DNA from: Roseovarius sp. ZX-A-9
GTDB taxonomy: Bacteria; Pseudomonadota; Alphaproteobacteria; Rhodobacterales; Rhodobacteraceae
Assembly: GCF_028369135.1 (NCBI RefSeq)
Contig: NZ_JAPWHW010000002.1
Location: 62,001 to 126,000 of the forward strand
Reading direction: 5' to 3'
DNA length: 64,000 nucleotides
Under the pieces are notes generated by a model that was not told where the DNA came from, made no database searches, and saw only the letters and a list, made by a program, of their open reading frames with translations. Made by a program: the position numbers and the translations under genes. Shown one piece after another: positions 1 through 8,978 of this stretch. Each line of letters opens with the position of its first letter. The stretch's first letter is position 1.

Positions 1-962
1 GTCGTGGCCGGAATCGTGACCCGCAACGCCTGTGGCAACAGCACCTTGCGCGTGACCACCGCGTTCGAGACCCCCAGCGCGTTGGCCGCTTCGATCTGGC
101 CGGCCTGAACCGACTGGATGCCGCTGCGGACATTCTCGCCGATATAGGCGGCCGTATAGAGCACCAACCCGATCAGCAGCGATGCAAATTCGGGCTTCAT
201 CGCAAGCCCGCCCTTGAAGTTGAAACCTGCATAGACCGGCAGTTCGCTACTGATTGGGCGCCCGGTTGCCAGGTAGGCAATACCCGTCAGGATCACGAAT
301 ATCCCCAAGCCGCCCCAGAACCCCGGCATCGGCCTGCCGGTGCGCATCTTGTAGGTCACTGCCCACCGCCAGAACCCCAGGCCCAGAGCCAAGGCAGCCA
401 GTGCGGCGGTCAGGAAAATCGAAAACCCTGCTTCGGCCATCGGGCGCGGCAGGTAAAAGCCGCGTTTGGAAAGGTAGACCCCTTCCACCAGCTCGATCGC
501 GGCGCGCGGATGCGGCAACGCCGCAAGCACGACGGAATAGATAAAGAACAGCGTCAGAAGCAGCGGCAGATTTCGCAGCGTTTCCACGTAGATCGCGGCA
601 ACCTTGGCCAGCAGCCAATTATGCGAAACCCGGGCGATCCCGACGAAAACGCCCAGAATGGTAGCGAATACCACCGCCAGAAACGAAACGAAAAGCGTAT
701 TCAGTATCCCCACCAGAAAGGCGTAGCCATAACTGCGCGTGGGATTGTACGCGATCAGGCTGTCACCGATCGGCAGGCCCGCTTCATGGTCCAGAAACTC
801 AAATCCGCTTTCGATCCCGCGCAGCGCAAGGTTTTCCTGCGTATTGGTGAACAGCACGTAAACGATGCCGAGAACGACAGTAAGAACAACTGCCTGAGAC
901 AGTGCAGACCCAATGTTCTGCACCGAAAAGCCAGGTTTCGCCGTTCTTTTGGTGAAGGACAT
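1..962 (-). CDS. aapQ: Amino-acid ABC transporter permease (AapQ-like), partial
   Basis: Inner-membrane permease of a general L-amino-acid importer of the Aap/Bzt type. The visible ~320 residues show an N-terminal hydrophobic segment, a long periplasmic/loop region, several membrane helices and an EAA-type coupling loop (EAANALG) near the left edge. The gene continues beyond base 1, so the C-terminus is missing. The start is ATG at 962 (MSFTKRTAKPGF). It lies directly downstream of aapJ on the same strand, separated by a hairpin. In related genomes aapM and aapP follow; they would be off the window. The family assignment rests on the large first-loop insertion typical of AapQ and on the neighbouring binding protein. 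Confidence 0.9.
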   Translation of the reverse strand, partial: MSFTKRTAKPGFSVQNIGSALSQAVVLTVVLGIVYVLFTNTQENLALRGIESGFEFLDHEAGLPIGDSLIAYNPTRSYGYAFLVGILNTLFVSFLAVVFATILGVFVGIARVSHNWLLAKVAAIYVETLRNLPLLLTLFFIYSVVLAALPHPRAAIELVEGVYLSKRGFYLPRPMAEAGFSIFLTAALAALALGLGFWRWAVTYKMRTGRPMPGFWGGLGIFVILTGIAYLATGRPISSELPVYAGFNFKGGLAMKPEFASLLIGLVLYTAAYIGENVRSGIQSVQAGQIEAANALGVSNAVVTRKVLLPQALRVTIPAT

Positions 963-991
963 TTTCGCTTCCACTATGACGTCATTTTGGT

Positions 992-1020
992 GCGGTTGGC
1001 TGTTACGCCAACCGCTTTTT
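992..1020. terminator. Intergenic stem-loop between aapJ and aapQ
   Basis: A perfect 9-bp stem (GCGGTTGGC at 992-1000, GCCAACCGC at 1007-1015) with a 6-nt loop is followed by five T on the plus strand. Transcription of aapJ-aapQ runs leftward, and in that direction the stem has no U-tract. It therefore probably acts as an mRNA-stabilising or partially attenuating hairpin after the binding-protein gene rather than as a full terminator. As a plus-strand terminator it would have no obvious gene to serve. Confidence 0.55.
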
Positions 1021-1041
1021 CAGGCAAATCGCCGGGTAGGT

Positions 1042-2055
1042 TCAGCGGATCGGCATCGCGTAGAGGATACCGCCGTCTTTCCATTGCGCATTCAGGCCGC
1101 GCTCCAGCCCGAGTGTCTCGGTGAGGTTGCGCTCATAGATTTCGCCGTAATTGCCGACGGCGCTGATCGCATCCAGCATCCAGGTGCTGCTCAGCCCGAT
1201 GAAACCGCCGGTATCGCCGGAACTGCCCAGCATGCGCTGCACGCTCGGGTCGGCGGAATTCGCAGCCATATCGGCAACATTGGCTTGAGTCACGCCAAGC
1301 TCTTCTGCCGTGATGATCCCGTACACCACCCAAGTGACGATGTCTTTCCACTGGTTGTCGCCATGAGCGACCAGCGGCGCCAGAGGCTCTTTCGAGATGA
1401 CTTCGGGCAGAATCTTGTGCGCGCTTGGGTCGGCAAAGCTGGTGCGGAACGCCGCCAGCTGGCTCATATCCGTGGTCAGCGCGTCACAGCGTCCCAAGGC
1501 GTAGGCATCGACGGCCTCGCGCTTGCCTTCAAACACGACAGGCTCAAGCGACAGATTGTTGGCGCGGCCGAAATCGGCCAGGTTCAGCTCGGTCGTGGTG
1601 CCGGTGGTGACGCAGACCGTTGCACCGTCCATTTCCTTGGCGCTGTTGATCCCCGCCTCGGCGCTGACCATGAAGCCTTGCCCGTCATAATAGACCACTG
1701 CCGTGAAATCGACGCCCTCGGCGCTGTCACGCTTCATAGTCCATGTGGTGGTGCGCGATGTCATGTCGACCTGACCGCTGGAAACGGCCAGAACCTTTTG
1801 CTTGGATGCCAGCGGGACATAGCGAACCGCATTTGCATCCCCCAGAACCGCCGCCGCGACAGCGCGGCAGAAATCGGCATCAAGGCCGACCCAGACGCCA
1901 TCGGAATTCGGGTTTGAAAACCCCGGCACGCCTTCGCTGACACCGCAGGCCAATTCTCCGGCTTCGCGAACCTTTTCCAGCGTCCCCGCGGAAACGGCGC
2001 CCGCAGCGACCATGGCTGTCGCGGCGATCGTTCCCAGTTTCATAATCTTGTGCAT
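1042..2055 (-). CDS. aapJ: Amino-acid ABC transporter substrate-binding protein (AapJ-like)
   Basis: Periplasmic solute-binding protein for a broad-specificity amino-acid importer. At 337 aa it has the length usual for AapJ/BztA. It begins with a Sec signal peptide (MHKIMKLGTIAATAMVAAGAVSAG) and continues as a type-3 periplasmic binding fold. Visible segments include the N-terminal TLEKVREAGELACGV and the DADFCRAVAAAV helix. The ATG at 2055 is preceded by GGGAG; an internal Met at codon 5 is an alternative start. It is the first gene of a leftward operon with aapQ, and a sigma70-like promoter candidate lies upstream at 2135-2163. Substrate range is inferred from the family. Confidence 0.93.
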   Translation of the reverse strand: MHKIMKLGTIAATAMVAAGAVSAGTLEKVREAGELACGVSEGVPGFSNPNSDGVWVGLDADFCRAVAAAVLGDANAVRYVPLASKQKVLAVSSGQVDMTSRTTTWTMKRDSAEGVDFTAVVYYDGQGFMVSAEAGINSAKEMDGATVCVTTGTTTELNLADFGRANNLSLEPVVFEGKREAVDAYALGRCDALTTDMSQLAAFRTSFADPSAHKILPEVISKEPLAPLVAHGDNQWKDIVTWVVYGIITAEELGVTQANVADMAANSADPSVQRMLGSSGDTGGFIGLSSTWMLDAISAVGNYGEIYERNLTETLGLERGLNAQWKDGGILYAMPIR

Positions 2056-2411
2056 ATCACTCTCCCTTTTGGCATTTCGCAGTCAACCGGCCAAAGAAAT
2101 GCTCCTCTGGCGCATGACACGCATCGCAAAACTCACTATTTCTTGAGCGCATCACATTGTCAAAGAAGATACGCAAGGTGGCGCCGCAAATATGCCCGCC
2201 AATTGCCGGAAAAATCTAAGAAATCTTCCCTCCGTAGAGCGAGGCAATCGTTCGTTGCATTAAACATGCTGAAATCAATCTGAACGATCCCTCATGAAGG
2301 TCTGGGCCCTCCACTCCCAGCCTTGAGTGGACAATTGCCCATTTTCGGAACTGGCAAACCTGCCGAAACCAAGACATCCTGCACATATCTGACATTGGGC
2401 AAGGCGCTGAT
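2056..2411. other. Intergenic region between aapJ and serB
   Basis: This 356-bp spacer separates two divergently transcribed genes and contains no convincing coding sequence. It should hold both promoters; only the aapJ candidate could be picked out. A small hairpin (CCACTC 2311-2316 with GAGTGG 2325-2330) lies about 80 bp before serB. Nothing else stands out. Confidence 0.6.
2135..2163 (-). promoter_or_regulatory. Candidate sigma70-type promoter for aapJ
   Basis: On the minus strand TTGACA (2158-2163) is separated by exactly 17 bp from AATAGT (2135-2140), about 80 bp upstream of the aapJ start. The -35 is a perfect consensus match and the -10 is weak. Assignment is by pattern only. Confidence 0.45.
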
Positions 2412-3293
2412 ATGGTATCTTATTTTGTTGTTATCGGGCCTGATGCGGGCGCGCACAAATTCATTGCTTCGCTAAGCGCGCTGCCTAAGGTGCAACCCGG
2501 CACAGCGCATGTGATCGACGCGGATGCCGCTTGGCTGGTCCAGTGCCATGATCCGCAGAACACCCTGAGCCGGGATGTGATCCAGCACATGGCCGACACG
2601 TCCGGCGTGGATGTCTACGCCTCTGACGCCGCGCCGGCCAAACGAAAGTTGCTCGTCGCGGACATGGAGGCGACGATCATCCTGAACGAGATGCTCGACG
2701 TGCTGGCGGCAGAGCGGGGCATCGGCGAAGAGATCGCGGAGATCACCGCGCGGACCATGGCCGGAGAGCTTGATTTCGAGCAGTCGCTGGTCGAGCGCAC
2801 AAGACGGTTCGCGGGCACGCCCGAGGCGCTGCTCAGGGACCTATGCCGACACATCCAACTTGCTCCCGGCGCACGCGCGCTGGTCCAGACCATGCGCGCA
2901 TCTGGTGCGGTCACGGTTCTTGCAACGGGCGGCTATGATGTGTTTGCTGAAGTCGTGGCTAGAACCTGTGGATTTGAAAAGATTTTTTCCAATCATCCCA
3001 TCCTGCGCGACGGCGTGATGACCGGAGAGTTGCGCCCCCCGATCGGCACCGCCCAAACCAAGCAGAACGTGCTGTTGGAATGCTGTGCGACGCTGGGCAT
3101 CGACCCGCAGATGGCCTGCTGCATCGGCGATGGTGCCAATGATGCGGCGATGTTGCGCGCCTGCGGCCTGCCCGCCAGTTACCGGGGAAAACCCGTCATT
3201 CGCGGCCTGGTTGGTCTGGATATTCGGCACGGCGACCTGACAGCCCTGCTCTACGCCCAAGGCTTCACCCGGTCGGAGATGGTCGGGCTTTGA
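2412..3293 (+). CDS. serB: Phosphoserine phosphatase-like HAD hydrolase (SerB)
   Basis: HAD-superfamily phosphatase of the SerB family, 293 aa, the length usual for alphaproteobacterial SerB. It would dephosphorylate phosphoserine in serine biosynthesis. An N-terminal ACT-like region (about 1-75) precedes the HAD core. Motif I reads D84-M-E86-A-T, so the second acidic residue is Glu instead of the usual Asp. Motif II (ATGGY), a motif III lysine region and motif IV (GDGANDA) are intact. It stands alone, divergent from aapJ and convergent with the hydantoin racemase gene. The D-to-E change could be a lineage trait or could mark a paralogue with altered activity. Confidence 0.85.
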   Translation: MVSYFVVIGPDAGAHKFIASLSALPKVQPGTAHVIDADAAWLVQCHDPQNTLSRDVIQHMADTSGVDVYASDAAPAKRKLLVADMEATIILNEMLDVLAAERGIGEEIAEITARTMAGELDFEQSLVERTRRFAGTPEALLRDLCRHIQLAPGARALVQTMRASGAVTVLATGGYDVFAEVVARTCGFEKIFSNHPILRDGVMTGELRPPIGTAQTKQNVLLECCATLGIDPQMACCIGDGANDAAMLRACGLPASYRGKPVIRGLVGLDIRHGDLTALLYAQGFTRSEMVGL

Positions 3294-3328
3294 TCACGCC
3301 GCGCGCGCCTTGCGCGAACGCCCTGCCC

Positions 3329-3973
3329 CTAGCTCGCGGCTAGCGCCATCCCTGCCGCCGCCTGCACCGGGTCTATCACCGCGATGCCCAACGCGCTTTC
3401 CAGTGCCGCGCGGCGCGGCGCAAACCCGGCACAACCCAGAACCAGCGCCCCTGCACCCCGCTCTTTCAACATCTGCCCCAGCGCCATCGTGTCGGCGAAC
3501 ACCTGATCCGAGTGCCCCACCGACGCCGCCGAGGCATTGTTCAGCGGCAGTTCCGCCACCATGCGCGCCTCGACCCCCATCTGCCGGATGCGCAAGCGGT
3601 GCCGTGCCACTGCCACCGGGCCAAGTGCGATGATGCCGAACAGGTCGGCCCGCGCAAGCGCCGCCAGAATGCCGCATTCCTGCATCCCGAACACCGGCTG
3701 CGTCACCAGCGAGCGGGTCAGTTCCACCCCCGGATCGGAAAAGCAAGCTGATACGAAAGCCGAACAATCGGGCCGCGATTGCGCGATCTGCGCCAGCCGC
3801 AACCCCGAGCGCGCCACATCCTCTGCCGTGGCGATGGTGGCCGGGCTTTCGGGGATGTCGATCACCTCGAATTCCGGGCCATTCGCGGGGCGCATCGCGT
3901 CCAGAACGGTGCGGATGCCATCCGTCACCAGCGTTGACGAGTTGGGATTGATGAACAGTATCGGGCCGGTCAT
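3329..3973 (-). CDS. Hydantoin racemase / Asp-Glu racemase family protein
   Basis: Cofactor-independent racemase of the Asp/Glu/hydantoin racemase superfamily, 214 aa. It would interconvert D- and L-5-monosubstituted hydantoins. Both catalytic cysteines are visible: C77 in SACFSD and C180 in LGCAGF. The N-terminal strand (ILFINPNSS) is typical of hydantoin racemases. Its ATG at 3973 overlaps the stop of the upstream hydantoinase (ATGA at 3970-3973), which indicates translational coupling. It is the last gene of the leftward operon. Hydantoin specificity is chosen over aspartate or allantoin because of the adjacent hydantoinase and divergent D-carbamoylase. Confidence 0.88.
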   Translation of the reverse strand: MTGPILFINPNSSTLVTDGIRTVLDAMRPANGPEFEVIDIPESPATIATAEDVARSGLRLAQIAQSRPDCSAFVSACFSDPGVELTRSLVTQPVFGMQECGILAALARADLFGIIALGPVAVARHRLRIRQMGVEARMVAELPLNNASAASVGHSDQVFADTMALGQMLKERGAGALVLGCAGFAPRRAALESALGIAVIDPVQAAAGMALAAS

Positions 3974-5427
3974 GACGTCGCTCCCGCTTCATCGCTGTGC
4001 ATCAGCGCGGTTTCCTTGGTGCCCAGCCCCGAGCGCCCGCGCATGTCCACCCGTTCGCGGGCGATGAACCGTCCCTGCCCCTCTGCCCCGCGCAACTGGC
4101 CATGCTCGACAATCACCTGCCCGCGCGTCATCACGATTTCGGGCACGCCGGTCAGCTCCATCCCCTCGAACGGGGTGTAATCCATGTTGTCATGCTGATC
4201 CGCAAGGGTCACGCGGCGCGTCACCTCGGGGTTCCAGATCGCAATGTCTGCATCCAGCCCAGGGGCAATCCGCCCCTTTTGCGTCACGCCGAAAATCCGC
4301 GCGGCATTTGTCGCGCTCAATGCCACGAATTGTTCGGGCGTGATGCGGCCTCGGACCACCCCTTCGGAAAACAGGAACGGCAGGCGCGCGGCAATTCCCG
4401 GCATCCCGTTGGCGATCTTGGGGTATGGCGCATCGGCACCGTTCATCAATTTGCCCGTCTCATCATAGCGGTAAGGTGCGTGATCGGAACTCACGCTGTC
4501 AAATGTGCCAGTGCGCACATGCCGCCATAAGACCTCTTGCGTAGCCGCGTCGCGCACCGGGGGTGAGCACATGAATTTCGCCCCTTCCATGCCGGGACGG
4601 TCCAGATCATCGCGCGTCAGCGCCAGGTATTGCGGACAGGTTTCCGCAAAGACCGGCGCGCCCTGCGCGCGGGCACGCTGCACCCGTTCCGCGCCCCCCG
4701 CCGTGGAGACATGCACCACGAAGAGCGGCGCATCGGCCAGTTGCGCCAGCATGATCGCGCGGTTGATCGCCTCTTCCTCGGCCAGTTCTGGGCGCGAAAT
4801 GGCGTGATATTTCGGCGTTGTCATGCCCCGCGCAGCCAACTGGCGGTTCATCCAACCCACCATGTCGTTGTTTTCGGCGTGCACCATGGTCAGCGCCCCA
4901 TGCGCGCGCGCCACGCTGAGAATGTCCAGCATCCCGCCATCGCCGATATTCAGCAGATCATAGGTCATGAACACCTTGAGCGAGGTGATCCCGCGCGCAA
5001 AGGCACGCGGCAACTGATCCTCCAGCACCTCGGCGCTCGGGTCCGAAACGATCAGATGAAAGGAATAGTCGATCACCGACGGTGCTGCGCGGCTGTCATA
5101 GGTGGCGATCACGTCGTCGATGGATTGGCCGCGATGCTGCGCGGCAAAGGGAATGAAGGATGAGTTGCCGCCGAACGCCGCCGAAATCGACCCCGACAGG
5201 TAATCATCCGCGGTCATGATACCCGACGCGCTCTCTTGCGCGATATGGGCATGCGCCTCGATCCCGCCCGGCATGACTAGACGATTGCCCGCGTCAATGC
5301 GGCGCGTCCCGCCGCTCAGATGCTCGGCGATGGCGGTGATGCGGCCCTCATTGATACCGATATCGCCTTTGAACATGCCGGATGCGCCCACTATCGTGCC
5401 GTCGTGGATCACCGTGTCGAATGTCAT
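3970..5427 (-). CDS. D-hydantoinase / dihydropyrimidinase
   Basis: Binuclear zinc cyclic amidohydrolase, 485 aa, that opens hydantoin or dihydropyrimidine rings to N-carbamoyl amino acids. All metal-site residues are present: H59 and H61 (AHAHI), the lysine to be carboxylated K151 (SLKVFMTY), H183 (MVHAEN), H239 (VVHVS) and D315 (SSDHAPY). The open frame extends to 5532, but the ATG at 5427 (MTFDTVIHDG) matches the family N-terminus and has a GGGAAG ribosome site. It overlaps the racemase by 4 bp and lies 35 bp after the FAD oxidase gene. The nearby D-carbamoylase makes D-hydantoinase the best call; dihydropyrimidinase activity is also possible. Confidence 0.93.
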   Translation of the reverse strand: MTFDTVIHDGTIVGASGMFKGDIGINEGRITAIAEHLSGGTRRIDAGNRLVMPGGIEAHAHIAQESASGIMTADDYLSGSISAAFGGNSSFIPFAAQHRGQSIDDVIATYDSRAAPSVIDYSFHLIVSDPSAEVLEDQLPRAFARGITSLKVFMTYDLLNIGDGGMLDILSVARAHGALTMVHAENNDMVGWMNRQLAARGMTTPKYHAISRPELAEEEAINRAIMLAQLADAPLFVVHVSTAGGAERVQRARAQGAPVFAETCPQYLALTRDDLDRPGMEGAKFMCSPPVRDAATQEVLWRHVRTGTFDSVSSDHAPYRYDETGKLMNGADAPYPKIANGMPGIAARLPFLFSEGVVRGRITPEQFVALSATNAARIFGVTQKGRIAPGLDADIAIWNPEVTRRVTLADQHDNMDYTPFEGMELTGVPEIVMTRGQVIVEHGQLRGAEGQGRFIARERVDMRGRSGLGTKETALMHSDEAGATS

Positions 5428-5462
5428 GTCAGGGTCTTCCCTTGCAGTTTGCGCGGCTGCAT

Positions 5463-6761
5463 TCAGTCGCGGTTTTTCAACTCTTTGGCATCCTGATGCG
5501 CATACCAGCGCATCAGCATCCCGGCACCCCATTTCGAGAACGGCTTGAATGGGACGGGTTTGAACGGCAAGGCGTCAAAGGCGGTCTCGGACCCCGGCTG
5601 CCCCAGAATCCGGCGCGCCAGTTTCGTGCCGAAATAGATGCTGCGCGTCACACCAGAGCCGCAATACCCCCCCGCCAGCCAAACGCCATCCTCGCGCCCC
5701 AGATGCGGGCAGTGATCAGGTGTATAGGCCACATTGCCCGACCAGACATGCGAGAACGGGGCGTTCTCCAGTTGCGGAAACACCCGCAACACCGACCGGC
5801 GGATCGCGGCGCGGCGTTTTTCCACCGCCGTGCCCTGCCCGCCAAAGCGCCCGCCAAAGATGAACGAGCGCCCATCCGGCGTCGGGCGGTACCACATGAA
5901 CACGCGCGCGGATTCGGCGTGCATGCGGGCCTTGGGTGTCAGATCAGCCATCAATTCGGGCGACAACGGCCCAACCGCCGCCGCACCGGTGCGGATCGGC
6001 ACCACCCGGCGGTTCAGCGGCTGACTGTGGCGGTCGGCATAGCCGTTGGTGGCCATCACCACCTCGCCCGCGACAACGGAGCCAAGGGCGGTGTTCAGCG
6101 TCACGTCATTGCCATCCCGGCGCAGGCCCGTGACAGCGCAAGGCGCATGGAACTCCACCCCGGCCTCTGCCGCGCGGGTTGCCAGCGCAACCAGCAGCTT
6201 GCGCGGATGCACGCCACCGTCACGGTGATAGACCACGCCGCCTCGATAAAAATCGCTGCCGATCTCACTGCGCTGCTCGGATTGCGGCACCATATCGCTG
6301 GGCAGCCCGATCTTGGTGCGCAACCAGTCGCTTTCGCGGGCTGACGCCTCGTAATGCGCGGCGGTACGCAGGCCTTTGAAACGTCCGCGGATTTGCAGGT
6401 CGCCATCCAGATCCTCTTCGGCGACCATCGCCTGCAGATGCTCCAACGCCAGCAGGCCCTCGTTCAGGATCGCAACGGCCTGATCCTCACCGTAATGCGC
6501 CACCAGCCCGGAAATCCCCAGCTTGTGCAACCCCGGCCCCACCATCCCGCCATTGCGCGACGAGGCGCCATGTCCCAGCGCCACGGCGTCGAACACCGCA
6601 ACGCTGCGCCCGGCCCGCGCCAGATAGAGCGCAGTGGTGATCCCGGTATAACCGGCACCGACGATGGCGAAATCCACCCGTTTCGGCAGCCCTGTCGCGA
6701 CGGGCGGCAACGCGGCATCGCAAGTGTCCAGCCAGTAAATACGCTCGCCCTGTTCGGCCAT
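5463..6761 (-). CDS. FAD-dependent oxidoreductase (DAO / glycine-D-amino-acid oxidase family)
   Basis: Flavoprotein of the D-amino-acid oxidase superfamily, 432 aa, the usual size for the PuuB/DadA-like soluble group. The Rossmann FAD motif is VGAGYTGITTALYLARAG (starting near residue 33), followed by the SSRNGGMVGPG segment that contacts the flavin. A C-terminal G-GY-GSGV segment closes the FAD site. The N-terminal WLDT motif is common in gamma-glutamylputrescine oxidase-like enzymes. In this operon it may oxidise the amine or D-amino acid released by the hydantoinase and carbamoylase; the exact substrate cannot be read from the sequence. The ATG at 6761 is clear. Confidence 0.88.
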   Translation of the reverse strand: MAEQGERIYWLDTCDAALPPVATGLPKRVDFAIVGAGYTGITTALYLARAGRSVAVFDAVALGHGASSRNGGMVGPGLHKLGISGLVAHYGEDQAVAILNEGLLALEHLQAMVAEEDLDGDLQIRGRFKGLRTAAHYEASARESDWLRTKIGLPSDMVPQSEQRSEIGSDFYRGGVVYHRDGGVHPRKLLVALATRAAEAGVEFHAPCAVTGLRRDGNDVTLNTALGSVVAGEVVMATNGYADRHSQPLNRRVVPIRTGAAAVGPLSPELMADLTPKARMHAESARVFMWYRPTPDGRSFIFGGRFGGQGTAVEKRRAAIRRSVLRVFPQLENAPFSHVWSGNVAYTPDHCPHLGREDGVWLAGGYCGSGVTRSIYFGTKLARRILGQPGSETAFDALPFKPVPFKPFSKWGAGMLMRWYAHQDAKELKNRD

Positions 6762-6827
6762 GCTTTCAATCCCTTCGCCATCCGGGGCGCAGTTTACCTG
6801 CCTGCGCCGGATCGCATGAACACCGCC

Positions 6828-7589
6828 TCAATCGCGCAAGGTCCAACGCTCGGCATGTCGTGCCGTCGGAAACCGCGACTCCAAGCCCAACTCCTCGATC
6901 CGCCGTACGCTGGCTTCAAACAACGAGCGCATCACCGGGATCGGATCGGGGTTGAGCGCCACATTGCGCAGCACCTCTTCGCGGTTACCATAAGCCTTGT
7001 AGAGCGCGCGCAAATCCTCGATCGGATCGCCATCTGAAATATCAATGCGCAGATCGTAGGCATCGATGCCATGTTCCGCCGTCACCCTGAGGGCCGCGGA
7101 TTTGAGCGCGCCCAGAACCTCGCCGCCCGCATCGCGCCCGGCCTCTAACCCGCGCAGCAGACGTTCGGCCAGGGGCACATCGCGCCCGGCCTGAAACGCC
7201 TCGGCCATGGCATCGGTCACCTTGTCATTGTCTAGGATGTTGCCCAGCGCCAGACAGTTCTTGCCGATGGTGTGCGAATAGATCGAGTACATCCGCCGCC
7301 CGTGATAAACTGCAGCGCGCCCGCGCGCATCCAGCGCGCCGATCTGGCGCCACTCGATATTGTCTGTCGAAGCGCAAACCTGCGTCACCACATCGTCGGC
7401 GGTCATGCCCTTTTCCAGCAGTGAAACCCCCAGGTCCCCAAGCCGGCTATCGGTCCGGTGCTGCGACAGCATCGCACCCTTGCCATGCGCCAGACGCACG
7501 CAGCGCGCGCCGACCCCCAGATCGGATGTGGTAATGGCTGCGCCGAAACTTCCGGTCTCTTCGCACCGGCCAATAATCGAAAACGTCAC
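6828..7589 (-). CDS. DUF1028 family protein (first copy)
   Basis: A 253-aa member of the DUF1028 family, which has a predicted Ntn-hydrolase-like fold and unknown biochemical function. The conserved beginning MTFSIIGRCEETGSFGAAI and the QHRTDSRLGDLG segment are clear. The start is GTG at 7589, preceded by a good GGAGG at 7-nt spacing. It lies between an amidohydrolase and an FAD oxidase in the hydantoin operon. A second, shorter DUF1028 gene lies at 15044-15727 in the divergent arm, so the family is represented twice in one pathway. That suggests an amide- or ureide-processing role (inference). Confidence 0.88.
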   Translation of the reverse strand: MTFSIIGRCEETGSFGAAITTSDLGVGARCVRLAHGKGAMLSQHRTDSRLGDLGVSLLEKGMTADDVVTQVCASTDNIEWRQIGALDARGRAAVYHGRRMYSIYSHTIGKNCLALGNILDNDKVTDAMAEAFQAGRDVPLAERLLRGLEAGRDAGGEVLGALKSAALRVTAEHGIDAYDLRIDISDGDPIEDLRALYKAYGNREEVLRNVALNPDPIPVMRSLFEASVRRIEELGLESRFPTARHAERWTLRD

Positions 7590-7607
7590 GTCGTCACCTC
7601 CACGTGG

Positions 7608-8978
7608 CTATATCATGTCTTGGGTTGGAACCGGCACATCCGTACCCTTGGCGGCAAACCGTTCCCACATGGATTGGGTCACGGCCTGGGCCTCTTCGGC
7701 GGCGGCGGCCTCGTCAATTGTCAGCAGCACACCATCGCGCATCAGGAAACGGCCATCGACCATGGTATCGGTCACGATACCGGGATGGCCATAATGCACC
7801 AGGTTGGAGATCGCCGAAATTCGCGGCACCATGGCAGGCGCGGTCAGGTTGACCACCGCCAGATCGGCCTTCTTGCCCACCGCAATCGTGCCGATCCCGT
7901 CATGCCCCAACGCGCGCGCGCCGTTGATCGTGGCATAGTTGAACACATCCCCCGGCGTCGGCGTGACAGACCGCTGGTAGGCCCCGCGATGCAGCACCAG
8001 CGCGGTTTTCATCGCCTGGAACATATCCTCGGTCATGTTGTCCGTGCCGATGGAAATATCGATCCCCGCGTCCAGAATGGCCTTCATCGGCAAAGGATGC
8101 GGCCCCTTGGCCGACATCGACGCGGGCGAATGCACCAGGCGGGTTTTGGTCTCGGCCAGGGTGGCTACATCGCTTTCGTTGCAGAAGGTCCAGTGAACCG
8201 CCAGCAGGTCCTCGCCCAGAAATCCATTTTTGGCCAGATACTCGGTCGAGGTGCAGCCATGCAGCTTTTCGACCTGAAGTTTTTCGCTGATGATCTGGCT
8301 CAGGTGAATGGTGCGGCGCAGCCCGTGCTTGCGCGCCAGTTCCGTCACCTGATCCAGCATCCACGGGCTGCAATTGTCGGGCGCGTGCGCGGCCATGATG
8401 ACGCGAACGCGGTCATTCTCGGTGCCGTGGAACCGCTCGATCAAATCGCGGGTGCGGTCCAGAAATGTCTCGCCAAAGGCGCGGTCGAACCGATAGGTGC
8501 CCGCGCCGATTTCGGTTGTCACCGCATCGGCGCAGCTCTCGGCGAGCCAGAGCCGCATGCCGGTATCGATCATCCCCGGCGCGTAGTCGGCCACATGGCG
8601 CAGCGGATCGACCATCGTCGTCGTACCGGAGCGGATCGCCTCGGCACAGGCCAGCCGCGCGATGGCGGTGCGGTCCTCGGGCGTCAGCAGATAGGACACT
8701 GGCACCATGTATTGATAGACCAGATTGCCTTCGATGTCCTCGATCGTGCCGCGCAGCGCCAGCAGGACAGCATGGGTATGGCTGTTGATCAGGCCGGGCA
8801 TTACCAGACGCCCGGACATATCCACCGGCTCGAACCCGGCGAAATCGGTGCCGTTCAGGGTGTCAGTTATGGCAACGATTTGCCCGCCATCGATGGCGAT
8901 ATGGCCGCCGCGCACCACCGGCGCGCCGTCGTCGTGGGCCACATGGGCAGCGTTGCTGATCAGATAGCGGGTGTTCAT
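7608..8978 (-). CDS. Amidohydrolase of the TRZ/ATZ (SsnA/MtaD-like) family
   Basis: Metal-dependent hydrolase/deaminase, 456 aa. Metal ligands expected for subtype III amidohydrolases are visible: HTH after MPGLINS, AAHAPDN, the IHLSQ histidine, the VHWTF histidine and the SIGTDNMTED aspartate. The N-terminal beta-sandwich and the C-terminal GKKADLAVVNL strand frame the barrel. Relatives deaminate S-adenosylhomocysteine, guanine analogues or chlorotriazines, so the true substrate is open. In this operon it may remove an amino group or open another ring of the imported compound. Its ATG overlaps the stop of the upstream permease (8975-8978). Confidence 0.88.
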   Translation of the reverse strand: MNTRYLISNAAHVAHDDGAPVVRGGHIAIDGGQIVAITDTLNGTDFAGFEPVDMSGRLVMPGLINSHTHAVLLALRGTIEDIEGNLVYQYMVPVSYLLTPEDRTAIARLACAEAIRSGTTTMVDPLRHVADYAPGMIDTGMRLWLAESCADAVTTEIGAGTYRFDRAFGETFLDRTRDLIERFHGTENDRVRVIMAAHAPDNCSPWMLDQVTELARKHGLRRTIHLSQIISEKLQVEKLHGCTSTEYLAKNGFLGEDLLAVHWTFCNESDVATLAETKTRLVHSPASMSAKGPHPLPMKAILDAGIDISIGTDNMTEDMFQAMKTALVLHRGAYQRSVTPTPGDVFNYATINGARALGHDGIGTIAVGKKADLAVVNLTAPAMVPRISAISNLVHYGHPGIVTDTMVDGRFLMRDGVLLTIDEAAAAEEAQAVTQSMWERFAAKGTDVPVPTQDMI

